Part shown: piece by piece, positions 1 to 7,399 of the stretch
Numbering within the stretch: position 1 is the stretch's first letter
How the letters are laid out: each line of letters opens with the position of its first letter
Origin: Thermohalobaculum sp050043005
GTDB lineage: Bacteria > Pseudomonadota > Alphaproteobacteria > Rhodobacterales > Rhodobacteraceae
DNA: 24,008 bases
Direction of reading: 5' to 3'
Assembly (NCBI GenBank): GCA_050043005.1
Contig: JBHJIZ010000022.1
Location: 1-24,008 of the forward strand
Notes under the pieces: generated by a model
The model's database searches: none
Seen by the model: only the letters and a program-made list of their open reading frames with translations
What the model was told of the DNA's origin: nothing
Position numbers and translations under genes: made by a program

Positions 1-1142
1 ATCATGCCGATGGTGCGGATGTCCTTGACCAGATCGTGGTCGCGCAGGCTCATCATAGCGTCCTTGAAGTACGGTGCCATGGCGCCCGCGCGGTCCATCA
101 GGCCTTCGTTGGCATAGATGTCCAGCGCCGCGTTGCCCGCAGCACAGGCTGCCGGGTGGGCCGAGTAGGTGTAACCGTGGAAGAACTCGATGGCGTTTTC
201 GGGCGAAGCGTTGGTGACGGTTTCGTAGATCTCGTCCTTACAGGCCACGGCACCCATCGGGATCGAGCCGTTGGTCAGCGCTTTCGCCATCGTGCAGATG
301 TCCGGCGTGATGTTCCAAAGCTGCGAAGCGAACGGTTTGCCGAGGCGGCCGAACCCAGTGATGACCTCGTCGAACACCAACAGGATGCCGTGCTCGTCGC
401 AGATCTGGCGCAGACGCTCCAGATAACCCTTTGGCGGGACCAGCGTTCCGGTCGACCCTGCCACTGGCTCGACGAAGACGGCCGCGATGGTCGATCCGCC
501 ATAGGTCGCGCAGTGCCGCTCCAGATCATTCGCCAGTTCGACACCGTCCTGCTCGGGCTGGCCATCGCAGAACAGCTCCTTGCCGGTGAAGGTGTGGCGG
601 ATGGTGACGATGTTCGGCAGGGTGACCGGGAAGGTCTCGCGGTTCTTGACCATGCCGGCAAGGCTGACACCGCCCATGTTGACGCCGTGATAGGCACGCT
701 CACGGCTGACGAAGCGCAGGCGCTGGCTCTCGCCGCGCGCACGGTGATAGGCCATCACCATCTTCAGCGCCGTGTCGATGCTTTCGGACCCGGAGTTCGT
801 GAAGAACACATGGTTCATCGGCTCGGGCAGCAGGTTTGCAACCTTGCGCGCCAATTCGAACGAGCCCGGATGACCCAACTGGAAGTGCGGCGTGTAGGAG
901 TTCTGAAGAAGCTGCGCGTGAACCGCGTCGGCGATTTCCCGGCGCGCGTGCCCGGCGGGCGAGCAGAACAGCGCCGAAGAGCCATCGATGACCGAGCCAC
1001 CCTTGTGATCGGTGTAGTACATGCCCTCGCCCTTGACGACGAGGCGCGGGTTGTCTTTGAAATCGCGATTGCCGCTGAACGGCATCCAGTGCTCTTCCAG
1101 CGAGTTGGCGCGCACGGCGTCGCCAATGTTCAGGTCATGCAT
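1..1142 (-). CDS. Omega-amino acid:pyruvate aminotransferase (class III), C-terminus outside window
   Basis: PLP-dependent class III transaminase that moves the amino group of an omega-amino acid or amine (beta-alanine type) to pyruvate; cytosolic. Read on the minus strand the frame is open from the ATG at 1142 to the window edge, about 380 of the usual ~445 residues, so the C-terminal ~65 are missing. Visible family features are the early HWMPFSGNRDF segment, NSGSESIDTALKM (cofactor phosphate binding), the class III signature FDEVITGFGRLGKPF and the PLP-lysine segment TMAKALTNGSIPMGA. The start has a purine-rich CTGGAG about 7 bases upstream. The FAD amine oxidase gene lies just upstream on the same strand, which points to amine catabolism. 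Substrate is inferred from family resemblance only. Confidence 0.9.
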   Translation of the reverse strand, partial: MHDLNIGDAVRANSLEEHWMPFSGNRDFKDNPRLVVKGEGMYYTDHKGGSVIDGSSALFCSPAGHARREIADAVHAQLLQNSYTPHFQLGHPGSFELARKVANLLPEPMNHVFFTNSGSESIDTALKMVMAYHRARGESQRLRFVSRERAYHGVNMGGVSLAGMVKNRETFPVTLPNIVTIRHTFTGKELFCDGQPEQDGVELANDLERHCATYGGSTIAAVFVEPVAGSTGTLVPPKGYLERLRQICDEHGILLVFDEVITGFGRLGKPFASQLWNITPDICTMAKALTNGSIPMGAVACKDEIYETVTNASPENAIEFFHGYTYSAHPAACAAGNAALDIYANEGLMDRAGAMAPYFKDAMMSLRDHDLVKDIRTIGM

Positions 1143-1266
1143 GGCAATCTCCAGGGGTAACCGGCGCACAGCGGCCGGATTGTTCTCTGGTGCCAGAGTA
1201 CAGTCACAGGCTTTCCTGGCGATAGAGCCAGTAGAGGCCCAACCGGGAACCCAGCGGATCTACCGC

Positions 1267-2355
1267 TCAGGGAATGATCCGGGTCGAGACATGGTCTGCT
1301 GCGCCAACAGCGCCTTCCAGAAACCCACCTTCATGGGGCGACAGCTCGGTTCCGGCGAAATGCAGTCCATGCGCCGATAGATCGTCGAGACCTTTCGCGC
1401 GGCGGTAATCTGGATGCGCGCTGGGTGGCGTGTGATCCGCCGACGTCGCCGTCAGCGGCTCATTCGCCCAATCCTGCAACAGGACTTGCCGAGGGGTCGA
1501 TGCCGCCTCTCCAAACAGTCGTCTCAGTTGATCCAACGTTGCAGGCACCAATGCGTCCCCAGCAGTGCGCCGAGCCGCCACCGAGGTTCCGAAGAACCCG
1601 AACACCGCCCCGGCGCTGTCATCGGCGGGCGAGGCATCGTGGATCTCGGCCAATGGTCCCCGGTGGCTGATGGCATCTCCGGACAATCCCATATCGCGCC
1701 AGAACGGTGTGTCATAGATCGCGATCAGCTTGGCGTGCCCGGCCATCCAGGTTGGGATCCGTTCGAAGGCGGCGATCAAATCAGCGGAGAGCGCGGGCGC
1801 GAATGTGATGTCCCGTGCCAGAACGCGCGGTGGGAGTGCGAGGACAACGTGCCTGGCGCGCGCTTCGAACGCACCGTGCGGACCGTTTCCCGATATGGCC
1901 TTGTGATCAGAGGCCCAGTTGATCTGCGCCACGGTGCGTCCAACCGACACTGTCCCCTCTGGCAGTGAGGCAGTCAGAGCCCTCGTCAGGGTCTCGATCC
2001 CACCAGAGATTCGCAGCGATCCGGCCATCGGCGCGAGATCGAGGTCGCGGCGAACCGTACCCTGCGGATCCTCGAACACCAGTTTCCCGTCCGCGTATTG
2101 CTCGAAGGTCGACAGATTCAGGTCCTGGAGCAGGCGAAGCAACGCGATGTTGTGCGGCCAGACCCAAGCGGGTCCCAGATCATAGGGCAGGGGATCGCCG
2201 GTGCCGGTCCTGGGGCCGAGGATGCGTCCGCCAGGCCGTTCACGGGCTTCGAGCACCTGCACGGACAGACCGGACAGCACGAGCTTGCGCGCCAAAGCCA
2301 GCCCGGACAGGCCTGCCCCCACGATCGCCACATCTGTGCCCTGTTCGACCATCAC
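1267..2355 (-). CDS. FAD-dependent amine oxidase (flavin monoamine oxidase family)
   Basis: Flavoprotein oxidising an amine to an aldehyde or imine. The N-terminus carries the Rossmann dinucleotide fold VAIVGAGLSGLALARKL (about residues 9-25), followed by the ligand acid in VLEARERPGGRI (residues ~34-45), the classic GG-x-R-x motif of amine oxidases. The C-terminus has the conserved FAD-contact block LHFAGTELSPHEGGFLEGA. At 362 residues it is on the short side for the family (often 430-500), so the substrate-binding domain is compact. It lies 124 bases upstream of the aminotransferase gene on the same strand, so the product aldehyde or amine could feed that enzyme. The exact amine cannot be told from sequence. 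Confidence 0.88.
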   Translation of the reverse strand: MMVEQGTDVAIVGAGLSGLALARKLVLSGLSVQVLEARERPGGRILGPRTGTGDPLPYDLGPAWVWPHNIALLRLLQDLNLSTFEQYADGKLVFEDPQGTVRRDLDLAPMAGSLRISGGIETLTRALTASLPEGTVSVGRTVAQINWASDHKAISGNGPHGAFEARARHVVLALPPRVLARDITFAPALSADLIAAFERIPTWMAGHAKLIAIYDTPFWRDMGLSGDAISHRGPLAEIHDASPADDSAGAVFGFFGTSVAARRTAGDALVPATLDQLRRLFGEAASTPRQVLLQDWANEPLTATSADHTPPSAHPDYRRAKGLDDLSAHGLHFAGTELSPHEGGFLEGAVGAADHVSTRIIP

Positions 2356-2497
2356 CCAGCTCCACCTCAGCGAGAGCCGGACTTAAGGTATCCGCGGAAT
2401 TCGGCAAGCTCAGAACAGCATGATCACCTTTGGGCGAACATGCCTGTGACCGGGTAACGACTTCTGGCACTGAACGCGCAGGGTCCGGGTGTCATGC

Positions 2498-2809
2498 TCA
2501 GGCGCACTTGCGGCATGTCTGCGTATGCGGGACGACTTCCAGCCGCGCGGTCGAGATCTCTTCGCCGCAGGCTGCGCAATCTCCGTAAGTGCCGTCTTTC
2601 AGCCGATGCAAGGCCGCGTTGACGGCGCGGAGTTCAGCAAGCTCGGCGGTGCCGAGATGCTCCATCACCTCGTCGCCTTCGCGTTCCGTTGCGCGGTCCT
2701 CGAAATCCTTGCTGGGTTCCTTGTCCAGTTCGTGCTCGATGTGGTTGAGCGAACTCTCCAGATACGCCTTACGGTCGGTCAGGATTTGCGTGAAATGGGC
2801 TGCATCCAT
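2498..2809 (-). CDS. DksA/TraR-type C4 zinc-finger protein
   Basis: Small RNA-polymerase secondary-channel protein of the DksA/TraR family, 103 residues against ~150 for full DksA. The C4 zinc knuckle is formed by C78, C81, C99 and C102. The N-terminal two-thirds is charged and helical, as expected for the coiled coil. At its tip the sequence DFEDRA (residues 35-40) matches the DxxDxA motif that in DksA reaches the polymerase active site, so the protein is probably functional rather than a structural relic. It lies 60 bases downstream of hsp20 on the same strand and is probably co-transcribed with it, under the same FNR-type box. A role in stress-linked transcription control is inference from family and context. 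Confidence 0.85.
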   Translation of the reverse strand: MDAAHFTQILTDRKAYLESSLNHIEHELDKEPSKDFEDRATEREGDEVMEHLGTAELAELRAVNAALHRLKDGTYGDCAACGEEISTARLEVVPHTQTCRKCA

Positions 2810-2869
2810 AGTCTGTTTCCCTTGCCTGTGTGGCGTCCTGGTCGGGCGCCACCGGTGCTATGCTGAACC

Positions 2870-3286
2870 TCAGCGGTTTTTGATCTCGATCTTTCGCCCA
2901 CCTTGCGCGGCGGGTTCGGCGCGGGGTATCGCGATGCTGAGCAGACCATCGCGGAAATCGGCCTCGACATTTTCGGTATCGGCATCCGGCGGCAGCCGGA
3001 ATGTGCGTTGGAAGGCGCCGAACTGACGTTCGCTGAAGAACAGCTTTCCATCGTCGTGCTGACGCTCGGTCCGCTTTTCGCCCTTCACCAGCAGCACGTG
3101 ATCGTGCATCGAAATGTCGACATCCTCCGGCTTCACGCCGGGCAGTTCTATTTCGATGCGATACCCGCTGCCGTTCGAGCCGGCCTCGGACGCCGGTGCG
3201 AACCAGTCTGCGATCCGCCCGCCCAACGTGCGGAACGGTTCGTACAGGTTAGGCCAGAAGCTGTTCGGGTGTGTCGTTTCAACCAT
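2870..3286 (-). CDS. Small heat-shock protein, Hsp20/alpha-crystallin family
   Basis: ATP-independent holdase chaperone in the cytosol. The 138-residue protein has the usual plan: a variable N-terminal arm with aromatic residues (FWPNLYEPFRTLG, residues ~10-22), an alpha-crystallin domain from about residue 42 (YRIEIELPGVKPEDVDI) to about 125 with the conserved DGLLSIAIP turn, and a C-terminal IxI anchor (IEI in the last six residues) used for oligomer assembly. Length is normal for bacterial class A/B sHsps. The start ATG is the first in frame and sits about 65 bases downstream of an FNR-type inverted repeat (3350-3363). The gene is followed by the DksA-like gene on the same strand. Divergent to the MocR gene. 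Confidence 0.93.
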   Translation of the reverse strand: MVETTHPNSFWPNLYEPFRTLGGRIADWFAPASEAGSNGSGYRIEIELPGVKPEDVDISMHDHVLLVKGEKRTERQHDDGKLFFSERQFGAFQRTFRLPPDADTENVEADFRDGLLSIAIPRAEPAAQGGRKIEIKNR

Positions 3287-3349
3287 GATCCATCTCTCCC
3301 AGAAGATCGACTGACCAGGAGAAACTCGCTTGCACGCCAGAATCGCGCA

Positions 3350-3363
3350 TTGATTTGCGTCAA
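3350..3363 (-). promoter_or_regulatory. Candidate FNR/CRP-family box upstream of hsp20
   Basis: The plus strand reads TTGAT-TTGC-GTCAA, a near-perfect dyad matching the FNR/FnrL/Dnr consensus TTGAT-N4-ATCAA with one half-site substitution (GTCAA). Its centre is 70 bases upstream of the hsp20 start codon, a distance that allows a class II position (about -41.5) if transcription starts near 3315. The box could also influence the MocR promoter on the other strand, whose start codon is about 100 bases away. This suggests that the hsp20 and DksA-like genes respond to low oxygen. The match is seen; the function is inferred. Confidence 0.6.
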
Positions 3364-3389
3364 ATCCCGTCTGGCGGAGGAATTGCGCC

Positions 3390-3440
3390 TTGAACTGGAC
3401 CGCCCATGCATCCTAGTTTGGATCCAACATGGGTCCAGTT
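3390..3440 (+). promoter_or_regulatory. MocR promoter with multiple operator half-sites
   Basis: A nine-base arm AACTGGACC (3393-3401) is repeated in inverted form as GGTCCAGTT (3432-3440). Between them lies the perfect ten-base palindrome TTGGATCCAA (3418-3427). TGGATCCA (3419-3426) and TGGGTCCA (3430-3437) also form a direct repeat with an 11-base, one-turn period. A possible -35 TTGAAC (3390-3395) and -10 TAGTTT (3414-3419) are interleaved with these sites. This layout is what one expects for autoregulation by a MocR protein, whose dimers bind paired repeats near their own promoter. The promoter elements are weak matches. Confidence 0.55.
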
Positions 3441-3454
3441 GGGCGGGGCAGGAC

Positions 3455-4924
3455 ATGCGCGATGCGCTTTATCATCTCGAAAGGTCGAAGCCTGCGAGTC
3501 TTCAGGCCCAGATCCGCGAGATTTTGATCGAGGCGATCCGACTCAGCCAGCTCAAGCCCGGCGACCCGGTGCCCTCGACCCGCGCGATGGCAAGCCGCCT
3601 GTCGGTCAGCCGCAACACCGTCACGCTGGCCTATCAGGCGCTGGTCTCCGACGGCTTCCTGGCATCGCGTGAACGATCGGGCTTCTATGTCGATCCGACG
3701 GCGATCGATGGCATGGTCATGCGGCCCGATCAGGTCAACCGGCCGGAAGGCGGCATCGACTGGGGGCCGCGTCTTGCCAAGAACCCGGGGTCCCAGCGCA
3801 ACCTGATCAAACCCGAAGACTGGCACCGGTATCCCTATCCGTTCCTCTATGGACAGGTGGACTCCGAGGTCTTCCCGATCGCCGAGTGGCGCGATTGCGT
3901 TCGCCAGGCGATGGGCAAGCGCTGGATCGATGCCTGGACCGAGGACCGCTTTGCCGCCGATGACCCCTTGCTTGTCGAGGAGATCGCCCGGCGCATTCTG
4001 CCCCTGCGCGGAATCTCGGCCGCACCCGACGAGGTCCTGGTGACCCTCGGCGCCCAGAACGCGCTCTACCTGATCGCAGCCATGCTGGTGCGCCAGGACA
4101 CGACCGTCGCATTGGAAGAACCCGGCTATCCTGACATGCGCAACATCTGTGCGCTGCGCACAGGGCGGATCCGGACCGTGCCGATCAATCAGGACGGGAT
4201 GGCCTTTGACGGGCGTCTGGACGGGGTCGACCTGGTCTTCACCACGCCGTCACATCAGTTCCCGACGACCGTGACCATGCCGATGGAACGGCGCAAGGCA
4301 CTTCTGGACGAGGCACACGCCCGGGACCTGGTGATCATCGAGGACGACTACGAGTTCGAGACCAATTACACCGGGACGCCCCGTCCCGCGCTGAAGTCGC
4401 TCGATCGCGATGGGCGGGTCATCTATGTCGGCTCGCTGTCGAAATCGCTTATGCCGGGCCTGCGGTTGGGCTTCATCGTGGCTGATTCCACTCTGATTGG
4501 CGAACTGCGGGCATTGCGCCGTTTGATGCTGCGCCATCCGCCCGGCAACAACCAGCGCGCCGCGGCCCTGTTCCTGGCCAACGGGCATTTCGACGTGTTG
4601 GTTCGGCGCATTCACCGCGTCTACCGCGAGCGCTGGGAAGTCATGAGTGAGGCGTTGCACAACGACCTGCCGGGTTGGAGCGAGCAGCCGATCTTCGGTG
4701 GGTCTTCCTACTGGCTCGAGGGGCCCGAGGGACTGGACAGCCGTGCGCTCGCCGAACAGGCACTCGAGCGCGGCGTGATCATCGAACCGGGCGATGCCTT
4801 CCATGGCAATCCCGCGGATGGCGCGCGCTTCCTGCGGCTCGGGTTTTCCTCGATCCAGGCGACGAAGATCCCCGAAGGGATCCGCATCCTTCGGCAAATC
4901 TGTGAAGAGAACCGCATCCTGTAG
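3455..4924 (+). CDS. MocR-type (GntR-aminotransferase fusion) transcriptional regulator
   Basis: PLP-binding transcription factor of the MocR/PdxR/TauR group. Residues ~1-75 form a GntR winged helix-turn-helix (PVPSTRAMASRLSVSRNTVTLAY is the recognition part), followed by a linker and a fold-type I aminotransferase domain to residue 489. The PLP lysine is K330 in SLSKSLMPGLRLGF, and the upstream acidic stretch IIEDDYEFE is also kept, so PLP binding is expected. I chose the ATG at 3455, giving 489 residues, typical of the family; the frame stays open upstream to 2903, but that part lies antisense to hsp20 and does not resemble a protein domain. The target may be itself or nearby aminotransferase genes; the ligand is unknown. 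Confidence 0.93.
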   Translation: MRDALYHLERSKPASLQAQIREILIEAIRLSQLKPGDPVPSTRAMASRLSVSRNTVTLAYQALVSDGFLASRERSGFYVDPTAIDGMVMRPDQVNRPEGGIDWGPRLAKNPGSQRNLIKPEDWHRYPYPFLYGQVDSEVFPIAEWRDCVRQAMGKRWIDAWTEDRFAADDPLLVEEIARRILPLRGISAAPDEVLVTLGAQNALYLIAAMLVRQDTTVALEEPGYPDMRNICALRTGRIRTVPINQDGMAFDGRLDGVDLVFTTPSHQFPTTVTMPMERRKALLDEAHARDLVIIEDDYEFETNYTGTPRPALKSLDRDGRVIYVGSLSKSLMPGLRLGFIVADSTLIGELRALRRLMLRHPPGNNQRAAALFLANGHFDVLVRRIHRVYRERWEVMSEALHNDLPGWSEQPIFGGSSYWLEGPEGLDSRALAEQALERGVIIEPGDAFHGNPADGARFLRLGFSSIQATKIPEGIRILRQICEENRIL

Positions 4925-4959
4925 CATCCGGTACAGATGCGGTCGCGTGAAGATGGTTA

Positions 4960-4989
4960 AATTCTCCCCATCAACCAAACAGGAGAATT
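4960..4989 (+). promoter_or_regulatory. Hairpin that contains the Shine-Dalgarno of the mini-Hcp gene
   Basis: AATTCTCC (4960-4967) pairs perfectly with GGAGAATT (4982-4989) across a 14-base loop. The 3' arm contains GGAGAA, the ribosome binding site seven bases before the ATG at 4995. In the closed form the site would be hidden, so translation could depend on temperature, a protein or a small RNA. The eight-base A/U-rich stem is only moderately stable, so this is a switch candidate rather than a proven one. Confidence 0.5.
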
Positions 4990-4994
4990 GATCG

Positions 4995-5222
4995 ATGACC
5001 GATACCAAAGCGCCCCAGGCCCTGAGCGATTCCGACCTCGAGACCGCGACCGGCGGTGCCGGCTACTTGAAGCTTGGCGACATCGAGGGCGAGTCGATTT
5101 CCAAGTCCAAGGTTATCGACAGCTTCGAGACGGTCGGCAAGCGCGACATCGGCACTGGCGGGAAGCCCGTTGCGACCGAGGAACTCACGCTGGGTTACAC
5201 AGAGGTCGAGTGGACCTACTGA
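4995..5222 (+). CDS. Leader-bearing miniature Hcp-like protein
   Basis: 75-residue protein with two visible parts. Residues 1-23 look like a double-glycine leader: APQALSDSDLETATGGAG resembles the L-S-D-x-x-L-E-x-x-x-GG pattern of peptides cut and exported by C39-type peptidase transporters. The core starts with YLKLGDIEGES, close to the N-terminal strand of T6SS tube protein Hcp ([FI]-[LI]-K-[IL]-G-D-[IV]-x-G-E-S), and ends with ELTLGYTEVEWTY, close to the last strand of some Hcp proteins. The middle ~100 residues of a normal Hcp (~160 aa) are absent. A GGAGAA ribosome site lies in a hairpin. The next gene has a related leader. No transporter, peptidase or T6SS gene lies in the window. The frame is probably real; function is inferred. 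Confidence 0.7.
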   Translation: MTDTKAPQALSDSDLETATGGAGYLKLGDIEGESISKSKVIDSFETVGKRDIGTGGKPVATEELTLGYTEVEWTY

Positions 5223-5285
5223 TTTGCGCACCAGGCGGCGTCCAATCCCTGGACGTCGACGCTCTCCCAATCCACGAGGCGGATA

Positions 5286-5489
5286 ATGACCGAGCAAGCA
5301 GCACCCCAGGCGCTGGCCGATAACGCGCTGGACGACGTCGCAGCGGCGGCAGGGGCGTCACCCATGCAAACGGCGATCTTTCCGGATGTCCTGAAGACCC
5401 CGCCGCCGCCGTCACCCGTTCCAATCCCATATCCGAACGTCCCCAACAGTGCAGATCAATCCCGGGGTTTCCGCACCAAAGACAGCTGA
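5286..5489 (+). CDS. Leader-bearing miniature DUF4150/PAAR-like protein
   Basis: 67-residue protein. Its N-terminus (M-T-E-x-x-APQALADNALDDVAAAAGA) parallels the leader of the preceding gene position by position (M-T-[DE], APQAL, D, L, acidic pair, small-residue end), so the two genes probably arose by duplication of the leader. The core FPDVLKTPPPPSPVPIPYPN closely follows the opening of DUF4150 proteins, PAAR-like T6SS spike-tip or effector proteins that begin with a P-D-V-C-x-T-P...PVPIPYPN pattern; here the cysteine position is a leucine. The rest of the DUF4150 domain is missing and no continuation is seen in any frame before the next gene. GAGGCGG precedes the ATG. The 62-base gap to the previous gene suggests co-transcription. 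Confidence 0.62.
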   Translation: MTEQAAPQALADNALDDVAAAAGASPMQTAIFPDVLKTPPPPSPVPIPYPNVPNSADQSRGFRTKDS

Positions 5490-5549
5490 TTGCGCCGGAG
5501 CGGTTCCGGAGATAGTCATGGCGCCGTGACGAATTTCGGAGACGGCGCG

Positions 5550-6404
5550 ATGACAACCGGCATGATGATCTGGACATGGTACGAAGGCACCTGGCACCAG
5601 GGAAATTTCCCGGTCATGGGTGCGTCGGACCATGGCGCCTGGCTGGGATCGTCGGTCTTCGACGGCGCGCGCGCATTCGAAGGCACGGCGCCCGATCTCG
5701 ATCTGCACTGCAAGCGCGTTGTCGACTCGGCCGGTGTCATGGGGCTCAACGCGCCGATGGATGCCGAGGAGATCACCGAACTGGCGCGCGAGGGTATCGG
5801 CAAGGTCTCGAAAGACACCGCCCTCTACATTCGACCGTTGATGTGGGCACGCGGGGGCGGGCCGTCGATGGTCATCCCGGATCCGGATTCGACCGCATTT
5901 GCTCTGTCGCTGGAAGCGCGCCCGATGGCCGAGCCCACCGGCTTCTCGATCACCACGACGCCCTATTCGCGCCCGATGAACTCGATGGCGCCGACAGACG
6001 CCAAGGCAGGGTGCCTGTACCCGAACAACGCACGGATGCTGCGCGCGGCCTTTGCCAAGGGCTTCGACAATGCGGTGTCGCTCGACCCGCTCGGCAATGT
6101 CGCCGAAACCGCGACCTCGAACATCTGGATGGTCAAGGACGGCGTCGCCCTGACACCTGTGCCGAACGGGACGTTTCTGAACGGGATCACCCGGAAGCGC
6201 GTTCTCAAGTTGCTGCGCGAGGATGGCATCGAGGTGCACGAGACCACGATCACGCTCGATCAGTTGCGCGATGCCGACGAGATCTTCTCGACCGGCAACG
6301 CGCAAAAAGTCGTACCGATCACGCGCTTCGACGACCGCGAATACGCCTACGGCCCGATCGCGAAACGCGCGCGCGCGCTCTACTGGGAGTTTTCGCACCA
6401 GTGA
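5550..6404 (+). CDS. Branched-chain-type (class IV) aminotransferase
   Basis: Fold-type IV PLP enzyme, 284 residues, of the branched-chain amino acid aminotransferase / D-amino acid aminotransferase class; it would exchange amino groups between a branched-chain amino acid and 2-oxoglutarate in the cytosol. Visible landmarks are the SSVFDGARAFEG block near the N-terminus, the PLP-lysine region with KAGCLYPNNARML, the ETATSNIW loop that holds the cofactor, and GTFLNGITRKRVL. I chose the ATG at 5550 because GGAGA lies eight bases upstream and homology starts there; the frame is open back to 5490. It follows the two leader-peptide genes by 60 bases. An ilvE role is likely but a specialised transaminase cannot be excluded. 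Confidence 0.88.
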   Translation: MTTGMMIWTWYEGTWHQGNFPVMGASDHGAWLGSSVFDGARAFEGTAPDLDLHCKRVVDSAGVMGLNAPMDAEEITELAREGIGKVSKDTALYIRPLMWARGGGPSMVIPDPDSTAFALSLEARPMAEPTGFSITTTPYSRPMNSMAPTDAKAGCLYPNNARMLRAAFAKGFDNAVSLDPLGNVAETATSNIWMVKDGVALTPVPNGTFLNGITRKRVLKLLREDGIEVHETTITLDQLRDADEIFSTGNAQKVVPITRFDDREYAYGPIAKRARALYWEFSHQ

Positions 6405-6535
6405 CGGGCGCGTGGTTCGGACGCGTTGCCATTCGCTCTACCGACACTTAGCGATGCGCGCACACATCGACCGGTCCGATCGGTTCCCGTCGAACGGTTC
6501 ACTGCGCACGGTCGGGGATTGAGACTTTGGAACTC

Positions 6536-7306
6536 ATGAAACTGCTGCTTCAGGTCCGGCGCTTTGTGCTGAAGACCTTCGTTCCGGAGTTCATCTGGCC
6601 CAAGCATATCGACGTTGACGGCGTCAGCATCAGGATTCGCGGAGAGCCTTATTCCTTCGGCGTGAAACGGGTGCTTCTGCGCGGCGATTACGAACTGACC
6701 GAACGCCAGCTTATCGCCAGGTTTGTCGAACCCGGCATGAAGGTCATCGAGATGGGCGGCTCGATCGGGATCGTCGCTGCGGTCCTTGCGCACAGGATTG
6801 GCCCAACCGGCAAACTGGTCTCGGTCGAGGCTTCCGACAAGCTTGCAGCCTATTCGGCGACATGGTTGGAGAAGAACCCGCAAACGAAGGTAGTGGCAGG
6901 CTTCGGTTTCCCGGTTTGGAAGGTTCGCCCGACCCTCAGCGTCCTGGGGTTCGAGGAATCGAACGGATCGCTGGGCGGCCAGGTGAGTGTTGCCGACTCC
7001 GATGCCGGCGACGGGTCATCGGGGCTTGGCAGATCCAATATTTGGGATCTCTCCCGGATCTGTGAAGACCACGACATCGAACCCGACGTGCTCGTGATCG
7101 ATATCGAGGGGTCGGAGCGCATCTTCTTCGATCACGAACCTGACTGGCCCGATAGCGTCCGGGAGGTCTTGATCGAACTGCATCCCCAGCAGCTCGACAA
7201 CGGAGATACGGATGTCCGCGAGATCTGCGGCAAGATCGAAGCGCTGGGCTTCGTGATGCGCGAGGATCTCGGGAACACGTTCTGGTTCTCGCGCCACGCG
7301 GCCTGA
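6536..7306 (+). CDS. FkbM-family SAM-dependent methyltransferase
   Basis: Methyltransferase with the Rossmann motif I VIEMGGSIGIVAAVLA, the motif II acidic residue in LVSVEASDKLA, and the FkbM-typical LVIDIEGSE block, where the aspartate and glutamate line the active site. About 256 residues. FkbM enzymes O-methylate sugars or secondary metabolites and often accompany surface polysaccharide genes, which are not seen here. The start is uncertain: an ATG at 6536 is used here, but a TTG nine bases upstream (6527) is in frame and has GGGGATTGAG before it. The gap from the aminotransferase is about 130 bases with no clear terminator, so co-transcription is possible. Substrate unknown. Confidence 0.82.
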   Translation: MKLLLQVRRFVLKTFVPEFIWPKHIDVDGVSIRIRGEPYSFGVKRVLLRGDYELTERQLIARFVEPGMKVIEMGGSIGIVAAVLAHRIGPTGKLVSVEASDKLAAYSATWLEKNPQTKVVAGFGFPVWKVRPTLSVLGFEESNGSLGGQVSVADSDAGDGSSGLGRSNIWDLSRICEDHDIEPDVLVIDIEGSERIFFDHEPDWPDSVREVLIELHPQQLDNGDTDVREICGKIEALGFVMREDLGNTFWFSRHAA

Positions 7307-7399
7307 CCTGCTCGGTGAATCGAGTTTCCCGGTGCTCTGCCATGGCGCGGTTCCCGACGCGACCGGCGGTGCGGGTTCCGACAATGCCGGGTAGTACCC

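Noticed and set aside
36..1160. A 374-codon plus-strand frame over the aminotransferase gene
   Set aside because: Antisense shadow; the minus strand carries the clear class III aminotransferase motifs.
2903..3454. An upstream extension of the MocR frame by about 184 codons
   Set aside because: It is antisense to the well-supported hsp20 gene, does not resemble a domain, and the remaining protein from 3455 has normal length for the family.
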